From the NCBI RefSeq assembly GCF_030272615.1, contig NC_081405.1, forward strand, positions 606,425,677 to 606,489,676: a stretch of DNA of 64,000 bases, written 5' to 3'. The stretch's first letter is position 1, and every line of letters starts with the position of its first letter. The stretch is from Cryptomeria japonica (taxonomy: Eukaryota > Streptophyta > Pinopsida > Cupressales > Cupressaceae). Shown here one piece after another: positions 1 to 11,844 of this stretch. The position numbers and the translations under genes are program-made. The notes under the pieces were generated by a model. The model was not told the DNA's origin. It saw only the letters and a list, made by a program, of their open reading frames with translations, and ran no database searches.

Positions 1-189
1 ATTTTGTTCTATTAAACCACTTTAGGCATGAGAAAAGGGTTTCCCTGCCCTACTACCTCTTCAAGTCTCTATCGAGGTCTCTCAACAAACATAGCAAGAA
101 TCCTTTGAACCCGGTGCTTCATTGTGGCCTCATTCTACTCATTTATGAGCACTGCAAAATCCTTGCCATTTAGGAAAACAAGAGATTGT

Positions 190-1111
190 CTACTTCTCTA
201 GGGAAAGGCAAGAGAAAGCTGGAGGAAGGCAGACCCAGCAAGGAAGAGTCGACTCAGAGAAAAAAGAGCAAGAGTGCTACTGGGATGAAAACCCAAGAGG
301 ACAAGAATGACATAGAGGATACTGGAAAAGATGGTAGTGAAATGGAAATGGATGAGTCTTGAGGTGAGGAAAGTTGGAAAGATGAGGACATGGGAGTAGA
401 GGAAGATGAAGCTGAGGACGTGTTCGACCAAGATAGTCTAATTCACAGTGCTAGCTTAGGCAATGTCAACAGCCAGCCTTTGGTGGAGAAGGATGATAAG
501 GTTAATGAGGAAAAAGAAATAGATTCTAAGAGGGAGAAGAATAAGGAACCTGAGAAGGAAACAGCTAAGTGTAGTTTGAGTAAGGATAAGGAGGGTGTTG
601 GAGAAGGGTTATTCTTGGATAACCTCAAAAACCTTATCGATGCTAGATTGGGTTTTGATGGGTGGACATGAATTTTTGAAGAATATGGAAAAAATGGTAA
701 GCAAATGGATGAGAAAAAGAAGGAAGATGATAGGAACCAAAAGCAATGGAAGAAAGACATGGAGGAAAAAGCTAAGAAGATGGAAGCTCAGATTGACTAT
801 TGGCAATGAAAAACCTATTGGGAATGATTCTGAACATCTTGACTATTGTTACAAAGAACCTAGAGGAAATCTCTAAGGTCCTTGAAAGCTCCAGCTCTCT
901 CAAACTAGTGGTGGACCTTGACATTGATAAAGATACTATCGATATTGGGATCGGGGAATCTACTCCTGGTGGAGTGGCAAAGAGAAATAGGGCGAGCTTG
1001 AAGAAAGTTGTTGTGGTGTCTGCTAAAGAAATCCCTAATCTTAGGGATAATATCAAAGAACTATATGGGATTAGCAGTAACTTGGCTAATGCCCTGAAAA
1101 ACATAAAATAG
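190..1111 (+). pseudogene. Decayed acidic/coiled-coil ORF, probably retroelement-derived
   Basis: I do not recognise this protein. One reading frame runs from about 190 to 671 with a TGA near 359. It is rich in Glu, Lys and Asp (for example EEDEAEDVFDQDS). The signal then moves to other frames (595-876 and 800-1111), so at least two frameshifts are present. The last part (800-1111) reads like the end of a helical C-terminal domain and stops at a TAG followed by a T-rich tail up to about 1303. Composition resembles the charged C-terminal parts of the accessory ORFs elsewhere in this window, which makes a retroelement origin plausible. The 5' end lies outside the window or is lost. Sequence identity with family X stops abruptly at 1304, so this is older or different DNA that abuts the inverted copy. 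Confidence 0.4.
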
Positions 1112-1303
1112 TTCCTTTTCTGTGCTTTATCTGGTTTGGTCGATTGTCGCTAGTTTTTTAGGGCTTTTTTGCTGGTTTTTTCTAGTTGCTATGCTAGTTT
1201 TTCTTATGTATGTTCCTTTTGGTTTCTTAATGATATTCTCTCATAAGGATCTTTTGTAAAAGGGTTTCAGGGCCCCTTAAAAACCTATTTTTACCTTAAT
1301 CAA

Positions 1304-4300
1304 AAACATAGACTTCAATGTAAGAATAAGAATAACCTTATCTCCTTTAGATAATATCACAAACAACTTCCTATAGAAAATGAGATAATCTACAACACAT
1401 ATGCAGAAGAAAATGACTAATTCTATTAAAAACTTCAATATGGTAAAATAGTATGCCAAAGGCTATCGTATCTATCCAGTATCTGATATTCTAATAATGT
1501 CTTCATTTTACAAAATTTGCTCATACAAGTATATGAGAAACACCTATTCTATGAGAAGCTATGTCCATTCATCATTAACAATCTGATTACAATTGCTTAG
1601 CAAAGTGAAAAATAAAAAGATTAAGCATGCCAAGATGATTAATATAACTGTCATTCTTATAGCATTTAGAGGCCACACTCTTCCTCTTCATATTTGTCTC
1701 CAATGAAAAGAGATCAAACACTGTCTGGTTGACATGTGGGATACAACTTCATCCTCGTCAAATCTAGCCATGACTTCCTCCTTAATTCGTGCAAATTATT
1801 TTTGTCATTTCTCTAATGGAGTTAGTTTGCCTTCTCTGTAGACAACTAGTATTGTTGCAACCCAGTCCTCATCCAATATTTTGATGTCTTTATTCAGTGT
1901 GTCTGCATATTTGTCATGTTGTACCAGGTATTGGTTCCCTTGAACTCTTGCTTCTGCAGTCATGCCCTCATTATCCTTCAATACATCTTGCAATCTCACC
2001 CTCAACCTCTCGTGCTCTTCTAGAGCTTTTACAGTCCCTGTGTATAATTTCCAATATTGGTTAACATATGGAAACATAGCTTTGAACATGTACTCAATGA
2101 CATCATTTGCCAATTTATTCATCTTCTGTTGGGCATTGGTCAATTGCTTTGCTAACTTTTGAGCCTTTATCCTATAGTAGGTAGCATTTGATATAGCATC
2201 TAAGACCCTTTGGTCGGGTTGAAAACCCATATCTAGTTCATCTCCCCTAATAATAGGAGTCTTTTGTGACAACTATCCTTGTAGCCTCTGGATTTCTCTT
2301 TCATAATATTCCTAATCTGTATTCCTTTATGCTGCTATAAAATTGTATTGAACTCTCTAGAGGAAATGAAATCATTATCAGCAATGAAATCTTCATGTTC
2401 AAATATCCTTATATCTCCAACATCCTAGATATTGTACTCTCCTATCATCAGATCCATCTACACACCACCCTCAAATCCAGGAGGATATTCTTCTCTACGG
2501 GAATCAATTGAAATAACATTAGAGATGGATTGAGGAGACAATCGAGCCAAGGGCTTTATATCCCTGACAATTTTGATATGCTCCCCATAGACATAGGTAG
2601 ACACTCCCTCAAGCACCTCTAGCTCATGCTATATAAGTTTGTTTATTGTGTCTAAGGTATCTTTGATGTTTTGAAGCATGTCCTCATTTATTTTCCCTTA
2701 GAAGAGCTACCATTTGTAATCTTGTTACACTCTCTCATACTTAGCCCTTTTTTCATTAGCTTCTTCCCTTCCCATGTTTTTGATGAGTATGAGCAACACA
2801 TGCTCTCCATCCTTAAGTTTCTAGGATGACATTGATGCCCCTATGTATCCCTCGAGATCAAAGTTTGGCCTGGGGTCACTTTCTGCCATCTTATAATAAT
2901 TGAATTTATTTTGCAGCAAACCATAACTCTTTGGAATTTTGACAATAAAATATGAAAACACTAGTAATCCAGGCACAATGGATTGTTTTCCATGATCAGT
3001 TAAGTGTTGGGTACTTACTATTGACAACTACCTAACAATCTCTAAGCATGCCACTCTATTAGGTACGGTGATAGGGAATACATATGGTTTTCCCTCAAAT
3101 CCATACACTCATATTTGAGTGCAATCCAAAAAGCAGTAAAAATCTCCCCAGTTGTGCTCAATCATGGTATCTTCACCATAATCCTTTGGCCTTAAGATCT
3201 CTGAATTTTAGGAGACAAGGAATAATCACATGGGTATCCCAGCAATCTATATAGTGTCTTAACAAAGTACTCCTCAAAATACCAGTATTGGTTGTTGTTG
3301 TATCTTTGGTCCCATGAATATATCCATAGTTGCATAGGCTTCCTTATCCCAGCCTTATCATATGCCTTGATGCATAACTCATCAGGCCATAACCCTTTGT
3401 CTCGGCCAACATACAACAACATGTGCATAAGAATAGAATAGTACTTGAAATGCATATTAATCACATCTTCTTTCAGTTTTTCTAGTCCATGATTGATGCC
3501 ATCAACAAGATAAGTAGAAAAATCAAATAACTAGGGATCTTTAGATTGCAAATTTGCACAGATGACCATGGCTGCTATATCCATCAAGGGATGAGCCTCT
3601 ATTCCCAGAACCTAAGCAGTGCAGTAGTATGTATACTTGAAGTAGGAATGAAACGAATTGACATCATAGGGAACTTTGTTGTCTTTACCCAATGGTACTA
3701 TCGATCTTGCAACCTTGGGTCTATAGATGGGGAGTCTCGACCTCTTATAGATGTCCTCCAGGTTGAAGTACTCTTGTGCCAATTTCTTAGTATCACTTTT
3801 CTCTTCGAACCCCCAATCCAGATTAAATATAGTATCAATAATTTCCCTAGTAATTGATAGTATTGTTTCCCCCATCTAATCATATATAGTTTTGGTCTTG
3901 GGGTCATAATTGTTGGCTAGAGATTTCATAAGCTCAACATTAACAAAGACATTAGCTACTGCTAGGTTTCCAAAATATAGTCCCCATAAATTGTTCACGG
4001 GTCTAGGTGCATTCCTTCTGACATACCCAAAAATAAACAACTCATGGCCTCTTATCTCCATCCTTATATCTCCAAGATGCTCAAATTTGTCTTCTAAACC
4101 CTCCTCATCAGTCTTAACCTTCCTAGACCTGAGGCTTGATGAGGGACATTGATCAATCAAGTCCTGGGCCAGTGAATGCCCTTTCCTCTTTTGTCTCTCA
4201 GGCTTATCAGCTATGGATTGGGTTTCTTTTGCTTTCCTAACCTTACTGGCTTTCGAAGATGATGGATTCATTTTAATTACAGGGTTTTGAGGGTGAAGAA

Positions 4301-4553
4301 CTTACTTGAATTCCAAAAGCATCTCTTGTGAATCCAACTCCGAATTGTTTGGTTCTGAATTACTCTCTGTGAATTATCCTAGGCACTGTCAACAGCTTTT
4401 CCTTCTTCGTCAATTTATTGAGCATTCATGATGAACTTACCAGTTAATAATTTCAGTTAAGCAATGGTCACATATGTATTCATTTTGAATTTATGGTGAT
4501 GTGACTTTATTGAGATTTGTTTTGATATTCGAGGCAATAGGTAATCATTTGTC
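1304..4553 (-). mobile_element. Family X repeat, copy 1 (inverted, 5'-truncated)
   Basis: Read on the minus strand, this segment aligns almost end to end with 5360-9082 of copy 2. Homology starts beside the copy 2 boundary (4562) and ends at 1304, where the shared string ending in tatgttt (9082 in copy 2) stops and flanking DNA differs. The leader of copy 2 (4562-5360) is absent here, so this copy is truncated at its own 5' end. With copy 2 it makes a head-to-head inverted pair. Confidence 0.75.
1590..4271 (-). pseudogene. Family X accessory ORF, copy 1
   Basis: Minus-strand equivalent of the ORF at 5641-8800, broken into fragments. 4271-3876 is the N-terminus (Lys/Arg-rich start, then EIRGHELFIFGYVRRN). 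3875-3612 follows (SITREIIDTIFNLDWGFEEK). 3464-3192 is the middle (FKYYSILMHMLLYVGRDKGLW). 3027-2821 and 2272-1805 form a helical, probably coiled-coil region (KLAKQLTNAQQKMNKLANDV). A hydrophobic stretch (VILIILACLIFLFF) lies near 1655-1600 and matches the one in copy 2. I know no named domain for this protein. Copy 1 keeps Trp and Gln codons where copy 2 has TAG, for example GLWPDE here against a stop at the Trp in copy 2, so the two copies decayed independently. The position, size and C-terminal hydrophobic segment suggest a retroelement accessory or env-like ORF; that is inference. Confidence 0.6.
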
Positions 4554-4569
4554 TAGTAATGTGTTGAGC

Positions 4570-4587
4570 ATTGATTTTAAAATCAAT
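4570..4587. repeat. Perfect 18-bp palindrome at family X 5' end (copy 2)
   Basis: ATTGATTTTAAAATCAAT is its own reverse complement. It starts eight bases inside the element boundary and is repeated identically at 12241-12258 in copy 3. Confidence 0.85.
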
Positions 4588-4639
4588 AGAATTCCATGGT
4601 TTCAATTGAAGCTACATAAGTTTCCTTAAAAAAATATAT

Positions 4640-5360
4640 ATGAAAATCAACCATGCCCTTAAGAATTTCGATAGAACCCTTAGCATTTTCATCGACATCA
4701 GAATTCAAAAAAACTATCGCTCAAACCGAAGCCAACAAATATGCATATTAATCCTTTACCAAAGTATCTAATCTGACTGAAATGATACATCTACTATATC
4801 AAAGAAACCCATCATTATTTCATAGACAAATGACTTATCGAACAGGCTGGAGCCTTGATGATTTCCAAAAGTGACTCATCAAAAATATTATTTTCATCAA
4901 CAGGTGGTATGTCGAGCAAACTATAGGAAGACTTCATCGATAGGACCTTTTCGAGGAAAAGAGTGTATCGAAGAATCACAAAAGATGTTGACCAAAGATG
5001 TCTTTCCCACTGAAGAGTAAGACATCGATGAAACATGAGAGATTACCATCGAAGACTTGTTATCAGCCAAACATAAAGAGTCAAAGGAGACTATTTGTCT
5101 TTCACCGAAAGGGGAGATTTCATCAACGCCAGTGCAAATATAACACATGAGATAAAGTCTTTCAATGAAAGTGAAGAGGTCAATGAAATCAAAAATCTCC
5201 TTCACGATGATGGTAGTTTCATTGAAACTAAGGCGACATTGATGAAACATGATATTTCAAGGGAAGGAAAGGTTAAGATACTGAAGTGCATAATTCCATC
5301 AAAAAAGGGTACAGCCATAAAATTGATGAGCATTGACGGCCAGTATGAAGTGTTGCTAAA
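4640..5360 (+). promoter_or_regulatory. Family X leader, dense in ATCGA/TTCATCGA motifs
   Basis: No known gene. The stretch repeats short degenerate motifs such as CATCGATGAAAC, TTTCATCGA and CATCGAAG in both orientations, many times in about 700 bp. Copy 3 (12360-13015) has the same layout with the motifs often better preserved. A 90-codon open frame (5095-5367, ending LLNE) has a counterpart at 12766-13014, but I cannot tell whether it is coding or only a by-product of the motif repetition. The motif density suggests a transcriptional control or replication-related region; that is inference. Confidence 0.45.
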
Positions 5361-5640
5361 TGAATAATTACTTCCTTTTGTGAGATTCGATATGAATCTT
5401 AATAAAGTCACTTCATCATGAATTCAAATAAATGCCTTTGTGACCATTGTGCAATTGGTAATGGTAACTGATAAAATCGCCATGAATGCTTGATAAATTA
5501 GCAAAAGAGGGAACACTTCTGGGCAATGCTTGAAGAATTCACAATGAGTTTCAAAAAGCTGAGACGATTTGAGAGAAAATTCATGAGTGTTCTACCTTGA
5601 ATTCAAGTACGTCATTCACTCTCAGAGCTCTGTAGTGATA

Positions 5641-8600
5641 ATGGAGGGGTCATCTTCTAAAAAGAATAGGGCTAGGAAAGCTAAAGAGACCCAGCCCCCA
5701 GAAGACAAACCTAAGAGGTAGAAAAAGGAAGGGTGCTCTTTAGCCTAGGACCTAATTGACCAATGTCCAGCGTCAAGCCTTAGGTCTAAGAAAATTAAAA
5801 TGGATGAGGAAGGACTGGAAGATAGATTTGAAAGCCTAGGGGATACATGGATAGAGATAAGGGGTCATGAATTGTTTATTTTTGGTTATATACGAAGGAG
5901 TGTGCCTGAGCCTATGACTAACTTGTGGAGGTTAAATCTAGGGAAATTGGTAGTGGCTAATGTCTTTGTGAATGTTGAGCTAATGAAGTCTCTAGCCAGC
6001 AACTATGAACCCAAGACCAGGACCATATGTGATTATATGGGGAGACGAATACTGTCAATTACCAAGGAAATTATTGACACTATGTTTGATTTAGATTGGG
6101 GGTTAGAAGAGAAACCTGATACTAAAAAATTGACACAAGAGTACTTCAACTTAGAGGAAGTCTACAAGAGGTAGAGACTCCCTATCCATAGAGCCAGGGT
6201 TGCAGGATCTATAGTGCCATTTGATAAAGATAACAAAGCTCCATATGATGTTAATTTATTTCATCCCTATTGTAAGTATACATACTACTGCGTTGCTCGG
6301 GTTTTGGGAATAGAGGCTCATCCCTTGATGGATATCGCGGCTATGGTCATCTATGCAGATTTGCAATCTGAAGATCCTCAGTTATTCAATTTTTCTACCT
6401 ATCTTGTCATTGCCGTCAATCATGGACTAGAGAAGTTGAAAGGAGATGTGATTAATTTGCATTTCAAGTATTATTTTGTTCTTATGCATATGCTATTGTA
6501 TGTTGGTCAAGGCAAAGGGCTATAGCCAGATGAGTTGTGCATTAGGGCATATGATAAAGCTAGGGTAACGGAGCCTGTGTAGTTATGGGTATCTTCATGG
6601 GACCAAAGATACAACAACAACTAGTACTAGCACTTCGAGGAATATTTTGTTAAGACATTACACAAATTATTGGGATACCCATGTGATCATGCATTGTCCC
6701 CTGAAATTCAAAGATTCTTAAGGCCAAAGGATTGTGGCGATGATATTGCAATTGAGCACAACTGGGGAGATTTTTATTGCTATTTGGATTGCACTCAGAT
6801 AAGAGTGTATGGATTTGAGGGAAAACCGTATGTATTGCATATCACTGTGCCTAACAAAGTGGCATGCCTAGAGATTGTCAGGCAGTTATCAATAGTAAGC
6901 GCCCAACATCTAACTGATCATGGAAAACAATCCATCATGCCTGGATTACTTGCCTTTTCAGACTTTTTTGTCAAAAGTTCAAAGAGTTATGGTTTGCTGC
7001 AGAATAAATTGGATTACTACAAGATGGCAGAAGGAGACCCTAGGCCAAACTTTGATCCAGAAGGATACATAGGGGCTGCAAGGTCATCCCAGAAACTCAA
7101 GGATGGAGAGCATGTGTCACTCATGCCTAATGATTTCATCAGAAATATAAAAAGGGAAGAAGCTAATGAAAAAAGAGCTAAGTATGAGCGAGTGTTCCAA
7201 GCCTACAAATGGAAGCTCTTCTGAGGGAGAATAAACGAGGACATGCTTCAACACATCAAAGATCCCTTAGATTAAGCAAATAAACTTATGGAGCATGAGC
7301 TAGAATTGCTTGAGGGAGTGCCCACTTATGTCTATGGCAAGTATATCAAAACTATCAGGGATACAGAGCCCTTGGCCCAATTGTCTCCTTAATTTGTTTC
7401 TAATATTTTTCCAATTCACTCTCCTAGAGAAGAATATCCTCCTAGATTTGAGGATGATGTACGAATGGATATGACCACAAGGCAATACAATGTCCAAGAT
7501 GTTGGAGATATAAGGATGTTTGAACATGAGGATTTCATTGTTGATGATGATTTCATCTCCTCCAAAGAATTTGACACATTTCTATACCAGCATAAAGGAA
7601 TACAAGTTAAGGCTGCTATGAAAGATAAGACAGAGGATGAACAAGCCCAAAGGTTGCAAGAGGAAGTGGACCTTGCTAAAAAGGAGATGACACCCAAGAA
7701 AGGAAAGAAAATACTTAATGTTGTTGGTGTGCTAATCTATTCAGGGTGGGATATAAGATCTGCATTGTTGTTTGACGGTTTTCTCAAGAAGCAAGACCCT
7801 AACAAGCAGATCATACCAGAAGAGATAGAAGATATTTATGGGCTCAGGATATGATCCTGATCAAAAGGCTCTCATAATATGGGCCTTGTATCCAAAGGAA
7901 AAGAGACCTATTCTAGTTGATGTGGATCAGGTTTTTGGCCACTTAATGGTCCAACGAGTTGGGAAAATTGATCCCAAAATCATAGCCAAGTTGAATGTGG
8001 ATGTGGAAAAATTGAACTAGGAACAAACAGAGTTTTTTTATCAAAGAGAACAATATTTACAAAGGCTTGTATGATAAAGCTACTGAAGAAGTCAAAAGGT
8101 ACAAGGACAGTTGTCACAAAAGACTCCTATTATGTGGGACCATGAACTAGATATGAGTTATCAACCTGACTTAAGGGTCTTATATGCTATATCTGATGCT
8201 ACCTACTGGAGGATAAAGACTGAAAAGTTAGCCAAACAATTAACCAGTGCCCAACAAAAGATGAACAAATTGGTGAATGATGTCATTGAGCACAGGTTCA
8301 AAGCTATGTTGCCATATGCAAACCGATATTGGAGAGAATACACAGGAACTGTAAAATCTCTAAAGGAGCTTGAGAGTTTAAGAGAGAGATTGCAGGATGT
8401 ACTAAAGGACAATAAGGCCATGACTGCAGAAGGGAGAGCTCAAGGGGACCAATATTTGGTGGATCATGACAAGTATACATACATATTGAATAAAGATCTC
8501 CAGATGTTGGATGAAGACTGTGTTGCAATGATATCGACTATCTACAAGGATGGTGAACTGGCCCCATTAGAGCAATAGCAAAATGAATTTGCACAGATTA

Positions 8601-8800
8601 AGGAGAAGGTAGTGGCTAAATTCAACTAGGATGAAGATATAGCCCCACATATCAACCAAGTGGTGTTTGATCTCTTCTCACTGGAAATAGATCTATGAAA
8701 AAATGGAGCACAGTCGTTAGATGCCACAAGAGTGATGGTTATATTAATTATCTTGGCATGCTTAATCTTTTCATCTTTTAATTTGTTAGACAATTTTAAT
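5641..8800 (+). pseudogene. Family X accessory ORF, copy 2, with C-terminal hydrophobic anchor
   Basis: The ATG at 5641 lies in the same context as in copy 3 (13312). Order of parts: a basic N-terminus; a globular part from about 5800 to 7224 (EIRGHELFIFGYIRRS, NYEPKTRTICDYMG, then FKYYFVLMHMLLYVG); an acidic middle, 7465-7854; a helical region, 8111-8578 (KLAKQLTSAQQKMNKLVNDV); and a hydrophobic run MVILIILACLIFSSF at about 8735-8780 just before the final stop. I recognise no Pfam-type family. Several in-frame stops are visible: TAG at 5719-5721 where copy 3 reads CAG, a TAG near 6172, and a TAG at the GL*PDE site where copy 1 has Trp. There are also frame changes. Length (~1,000 residues), charge and a C-terminal membrane-like segment would suit an env-like or anchored retroelement protein, but no signal peptide or cleavage site is evident. 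Confidence 0.6.
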
Positions 8801-9082
8801 TGAGTTTTTAATGATAAAGGGACGTAACTCTTCATAGAATAGGTGTTGCTCACTTATTTATATGAGCAAGTTTTGTAAAAAGAAAAACATTATTAGAAGA
8901 GAGGATATTGGATAGATACTACAGCCTTTGGCATACTATTGTACTATTTTGAAAATTTAATAGAACCAGTGGTGTTTTCTCTGCTTATGTGCTGTGAATT
9001 ATTCCATTACTTATAGGCAGTTGTCTATGATATTATTTAAAGGAGATAAGGTTATTTGTATTCTTGCAGTGAAGTTTATGTT

Positions 9083-9766
9083 TCTATATTATAAACTTGG
9101 ATTAATAAGATCTACTTGTGAATTGTAATTGTTCCTCGTAGCTCTTCCTTGAATGGTCCTTTAAGGTTGAGGTTAAATTCAGTCAAGCAGTTTTATGATA
9201 TAAACATCTAGCAGATCTCATAAGAAACAGTAACTGATAGACTTGCCAAACGGGGTAGGTTTAAAAACTGTCTCACAAATCATACATTTAGTTCTAGGGA
9301 AATATAAGACTTTGTAGCCCAAATAATAGGAAAGACAGTGGTCACTCATGAATCACAACTTTTACCATACCAATTACTTTTACTTTAAAGCAATAGGAGT
9401 AGTTGAGTAGAATATATAGAAACAATTAGCAATAGTGTGTACATACAACTTTCAAGCATAAAAATTGAATAGCTTCCACAACAACAATCTTGAACTCATC
9501 TAAAAGACATCTATTCCAAGAACCTTTTCCATTTTGAGATAGGGGTCAATTAGATCAAAATAATCAATCTGCTATAAAAAGCATTAGTTATCAAAAGCTA
9601 CTAGTGAATAGGTATACCTGCCTAGGTATTGCAGAGCCTGAAGTGAGGGAGTTAGTAACAACATAGGTTCACTCTATAAGTTGGCCAAGTCAATTGGAGA
9701 ATTTGATCATAGGAGTTGGCATTTCCTTAGAACCTATCCAATCTGTTGATTTGAGATCCAACAGAT
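9083..9766 (+). mobile_element. Probable 3' part of a gypsy LTR upstream of the primer-binding site
   Basis: AT-rich DNA without ORFs that ends immediately before the primer-binding site at 9767, the position an LTR 3' end should occupy. I cannot find its partner LTR in the window and cannot fix its start, since family X homology simply stops at 9082. Confidence 0.4.
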
Positions 9767-9785
9767 TGGCGACTCTGCTGGGGAC
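9767..9785 (+). promoter_or_regulatory. Primer-binding site, tRNA-Arg type
   Basis: TGGCGACTCTGCTGGGGAC is close to the complement of the 3' end of plant tRNA-Arg (…CCCCAGCGGAGTCGCCA), which primes Tat/Ogre-type gypsy elements. Part of it is repeated at 9800-9816 (GACTCTGCTGGGGAAAG) and again as GTGGCGACTCT near 9858. Confidence 0.7.
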
Positions 9786-9883
9786 ATATTCATTTAAGAA
9801 AGACTCTGCTGGGGAAAGAACTTATTTACAAAATACAATTTCCTTTCAAGAAGAAAAGTGGCGACTCTAAAATAAGAAATTTT

Positions 9884-11690
9884 ATGTACAAAAGGAGGTC
9901 AATAACACAAGGCCACCCAATAGTACAATTAAACTTTAATCAGAAAAGAAATAAGAAAAATACAAAGAAAGAATCAATAGACGATCCAGTGGAACACAAG
10001 AATGACTTCATGAATGAAAAGTATAATCAGTATTATTCTGAAAATCATTCACATCCAGCTCTGAATAAACAGAACTACACAGTTCCTACATACCCAAGAA
10101 ATGAGGACTTGGCAGCTGAAGATAAAGAACGAAAAGGAAAATTCCCTCTTGGTTTTGAAAATCACCACTTGAATTCAAGGACAGGTACTTCAAGTTCCTC
10201 AAGTTCAAGCAAGATGGATGCACCAGACCGTATGGCAGATTTGATGAAATGAATGTTAGAAGTAGCTACTGAAATGAAAGATATTGGGCAAATACGAGAG
10301 TGTGTAGAATTATGTGCTAAGTTGGGCATGAATTTCAATGAAGATGACATTGATCATGACTTGAATAAGTACAAGGCAAGGTGTGAACATGCAACCCAAG
10401 GATCCAACAAGGGGGGGAGCAATAAAGATGAAATCAAAGTGAAGAACAATACCTATAAGATATCTAAAAACCCCTTATATGATCATTGACGCAACAATTT
10501 TCCATACACCAATACACCTCCTGAGCACCAACACAATCATTTCAAAAATTTTCCATACACCAATATACCTCCTGAATATCAGCATAATCATTTTAACAAC
10601 TTTACATATCAAAACCATTTCCAACCTCAAAACCAATTTCCTCGTAATAATAATGTAGGTCAAATTCATGGAAATTTCTTCCAGGGGGGATATGGATTGA
10701 TGAATATAGAATGCATTAGGCAGTTTGTTTTTTTCGGAATGATGGTGTATCCTCATCCCATTCCAAATGAAATTAGAACTGCAATACCAAAATTCACTAG
10801 GAGTAATGCTACCTCGGGAGAAGCACATTGCAAATATTTTGATACAATCATGGAAGATTTCTGCCTCCCATATGAGGATGTTAAAATGAAATTATTCATG
10901 CAGTCTTTGATAGAAGATACACGAGATTGGTTCAGAGCATTACCTGATTTTTCAATAAGTAGCCTTGCAGAGTTTAAAAGACTTTTTCTCGAGCAATATG
11001 GAGATCAAAATAGCCATGAGTTTGCACTGCATGAAATCATAAGTATCAAGAAGGAACCTAATGAGATAGTGGTTGATTTCAATAAGAGATTCAACAAAGT
11101 TATAAATAAAATTCCTAACAGGATAAACCCAGTCCCAGAAGTAAGCATCTTGTACTACATAAATGCATTTGACAGCAAAAACAAACTACAAGCTCAGAAC
11201 AAAGAATCCTACAATTCTTCAAGGAGTTATGAAAATTGTCATAACTATAGAAAACAATAGAAAAGTTGTTGGGAGAGTTGGGAAGAGAGAAGATACTAGG
11301 TTGTTTAACCCAAGAGCTCCCAAAAAAACTAAAGATGAAGATAAATTGGACAAGGTGGTAAATGCTCTAAAGGATTTGTCTGTGAGGGTAAATAAAATAG
11401 AGAAACAATAGTTTTTCCATAAAGATAGACCCAGACTACATGATATGACATACAACATTACCTAGAAGGATGGGAAACCAGTGGAGAAAAATCAAAAGGA
11501 TAATGTGTAGATACCAAATCCTTTAAAAAGAACTGTGAATTAGGTGTCAGATGATAACTTGTGGTGCTTTTCCTATGACATACCACATTCTCCTTACCAA
11601 CGTATAATAGCAAAGAAGCTGCAGGAAAAAGAGGAAGAATGTGAAGGATATACGAATGACCATATGCCATAAATTTTCTATCATTTGAAG
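9884..11690 (+). pseudogene. gag: Ty3/gypsy gag (element D)
   Basis: Capsid-type polyprotein that would package element RNA. One frame is open from ATG 9884 to 11260 apart from two TGA codons (10250-10252 and 10487-10489), both plausible CGA or TGG decay. A low-complexity N-terminus (Ser run near 10195) leads into an in-frame 51-bp duplication and then the typical gag capsid core at about 10740-11160 (EDTRDWFRALPDFSISSLAE, then FALHEIISIKKEPNEIVVDF). After a frameshift near 11250 the frame continues as a basic, helical tail to 11411. A WCFSYDIPHSPYQ string near 11560 looks like a ruined zinc knuckle, with Cys and His kept and the other Cys lost. It lies about 100 bp downstream of the primer-binding site, as expected for the first ORF of an LTR element. 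Confidence 0.75.
10496..10597 (+). repeat. Two in-frame 51-bp tandem units in gag
   Basis: Units 10496-10546 and 10547-10597 each encode NFPYTN(T/I)PPE(H/Y)QHNHF followed by K or N. A partial third unit follows (NFTYQNHF). The length is a multiple of three, so the gag frame is preserved. Confidence 0.75.
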
Positions 11691-11844
11691 AATACAACTC
11701 ATCTTAGGAGGAGGGAGATAGTGATGTGAACTCCAAATGCATCAATCAGCAGTTTTATGTATAGCAGATATTCTTAGATGAGGAAGAAGAAAGCAAACTC
11801 AGGATCCCCACTGAAGAAGAAAAGAAAGAATCATAGCGGTTACA

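Larger units (their letters stand above)
4562..9082 (+). mobile_element. Family X repeat, copy 2 (most complete copy)
   Basis: The 5' boundary is set by copy 3. Both copies begin TGTTGAG, at 4562 and 12233, with unrelated DNA before it. The 3' limit of 9082 is only the end of homology with copy 1, so the true element may run on into the LTR-like DNA up to 9766. It consists of a ~1.08 kb leader full of ATCGATGAAA-like motifs, a ~3.1 kb decayed ORF, and ~300 bp of AT-rich 3' sequence. I see no reverse transcriptase or integrase in it and no LTR pair, so it is either a non-autonomous element or the 3' part of a larger retrotransposon. Confidence 0.65.
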
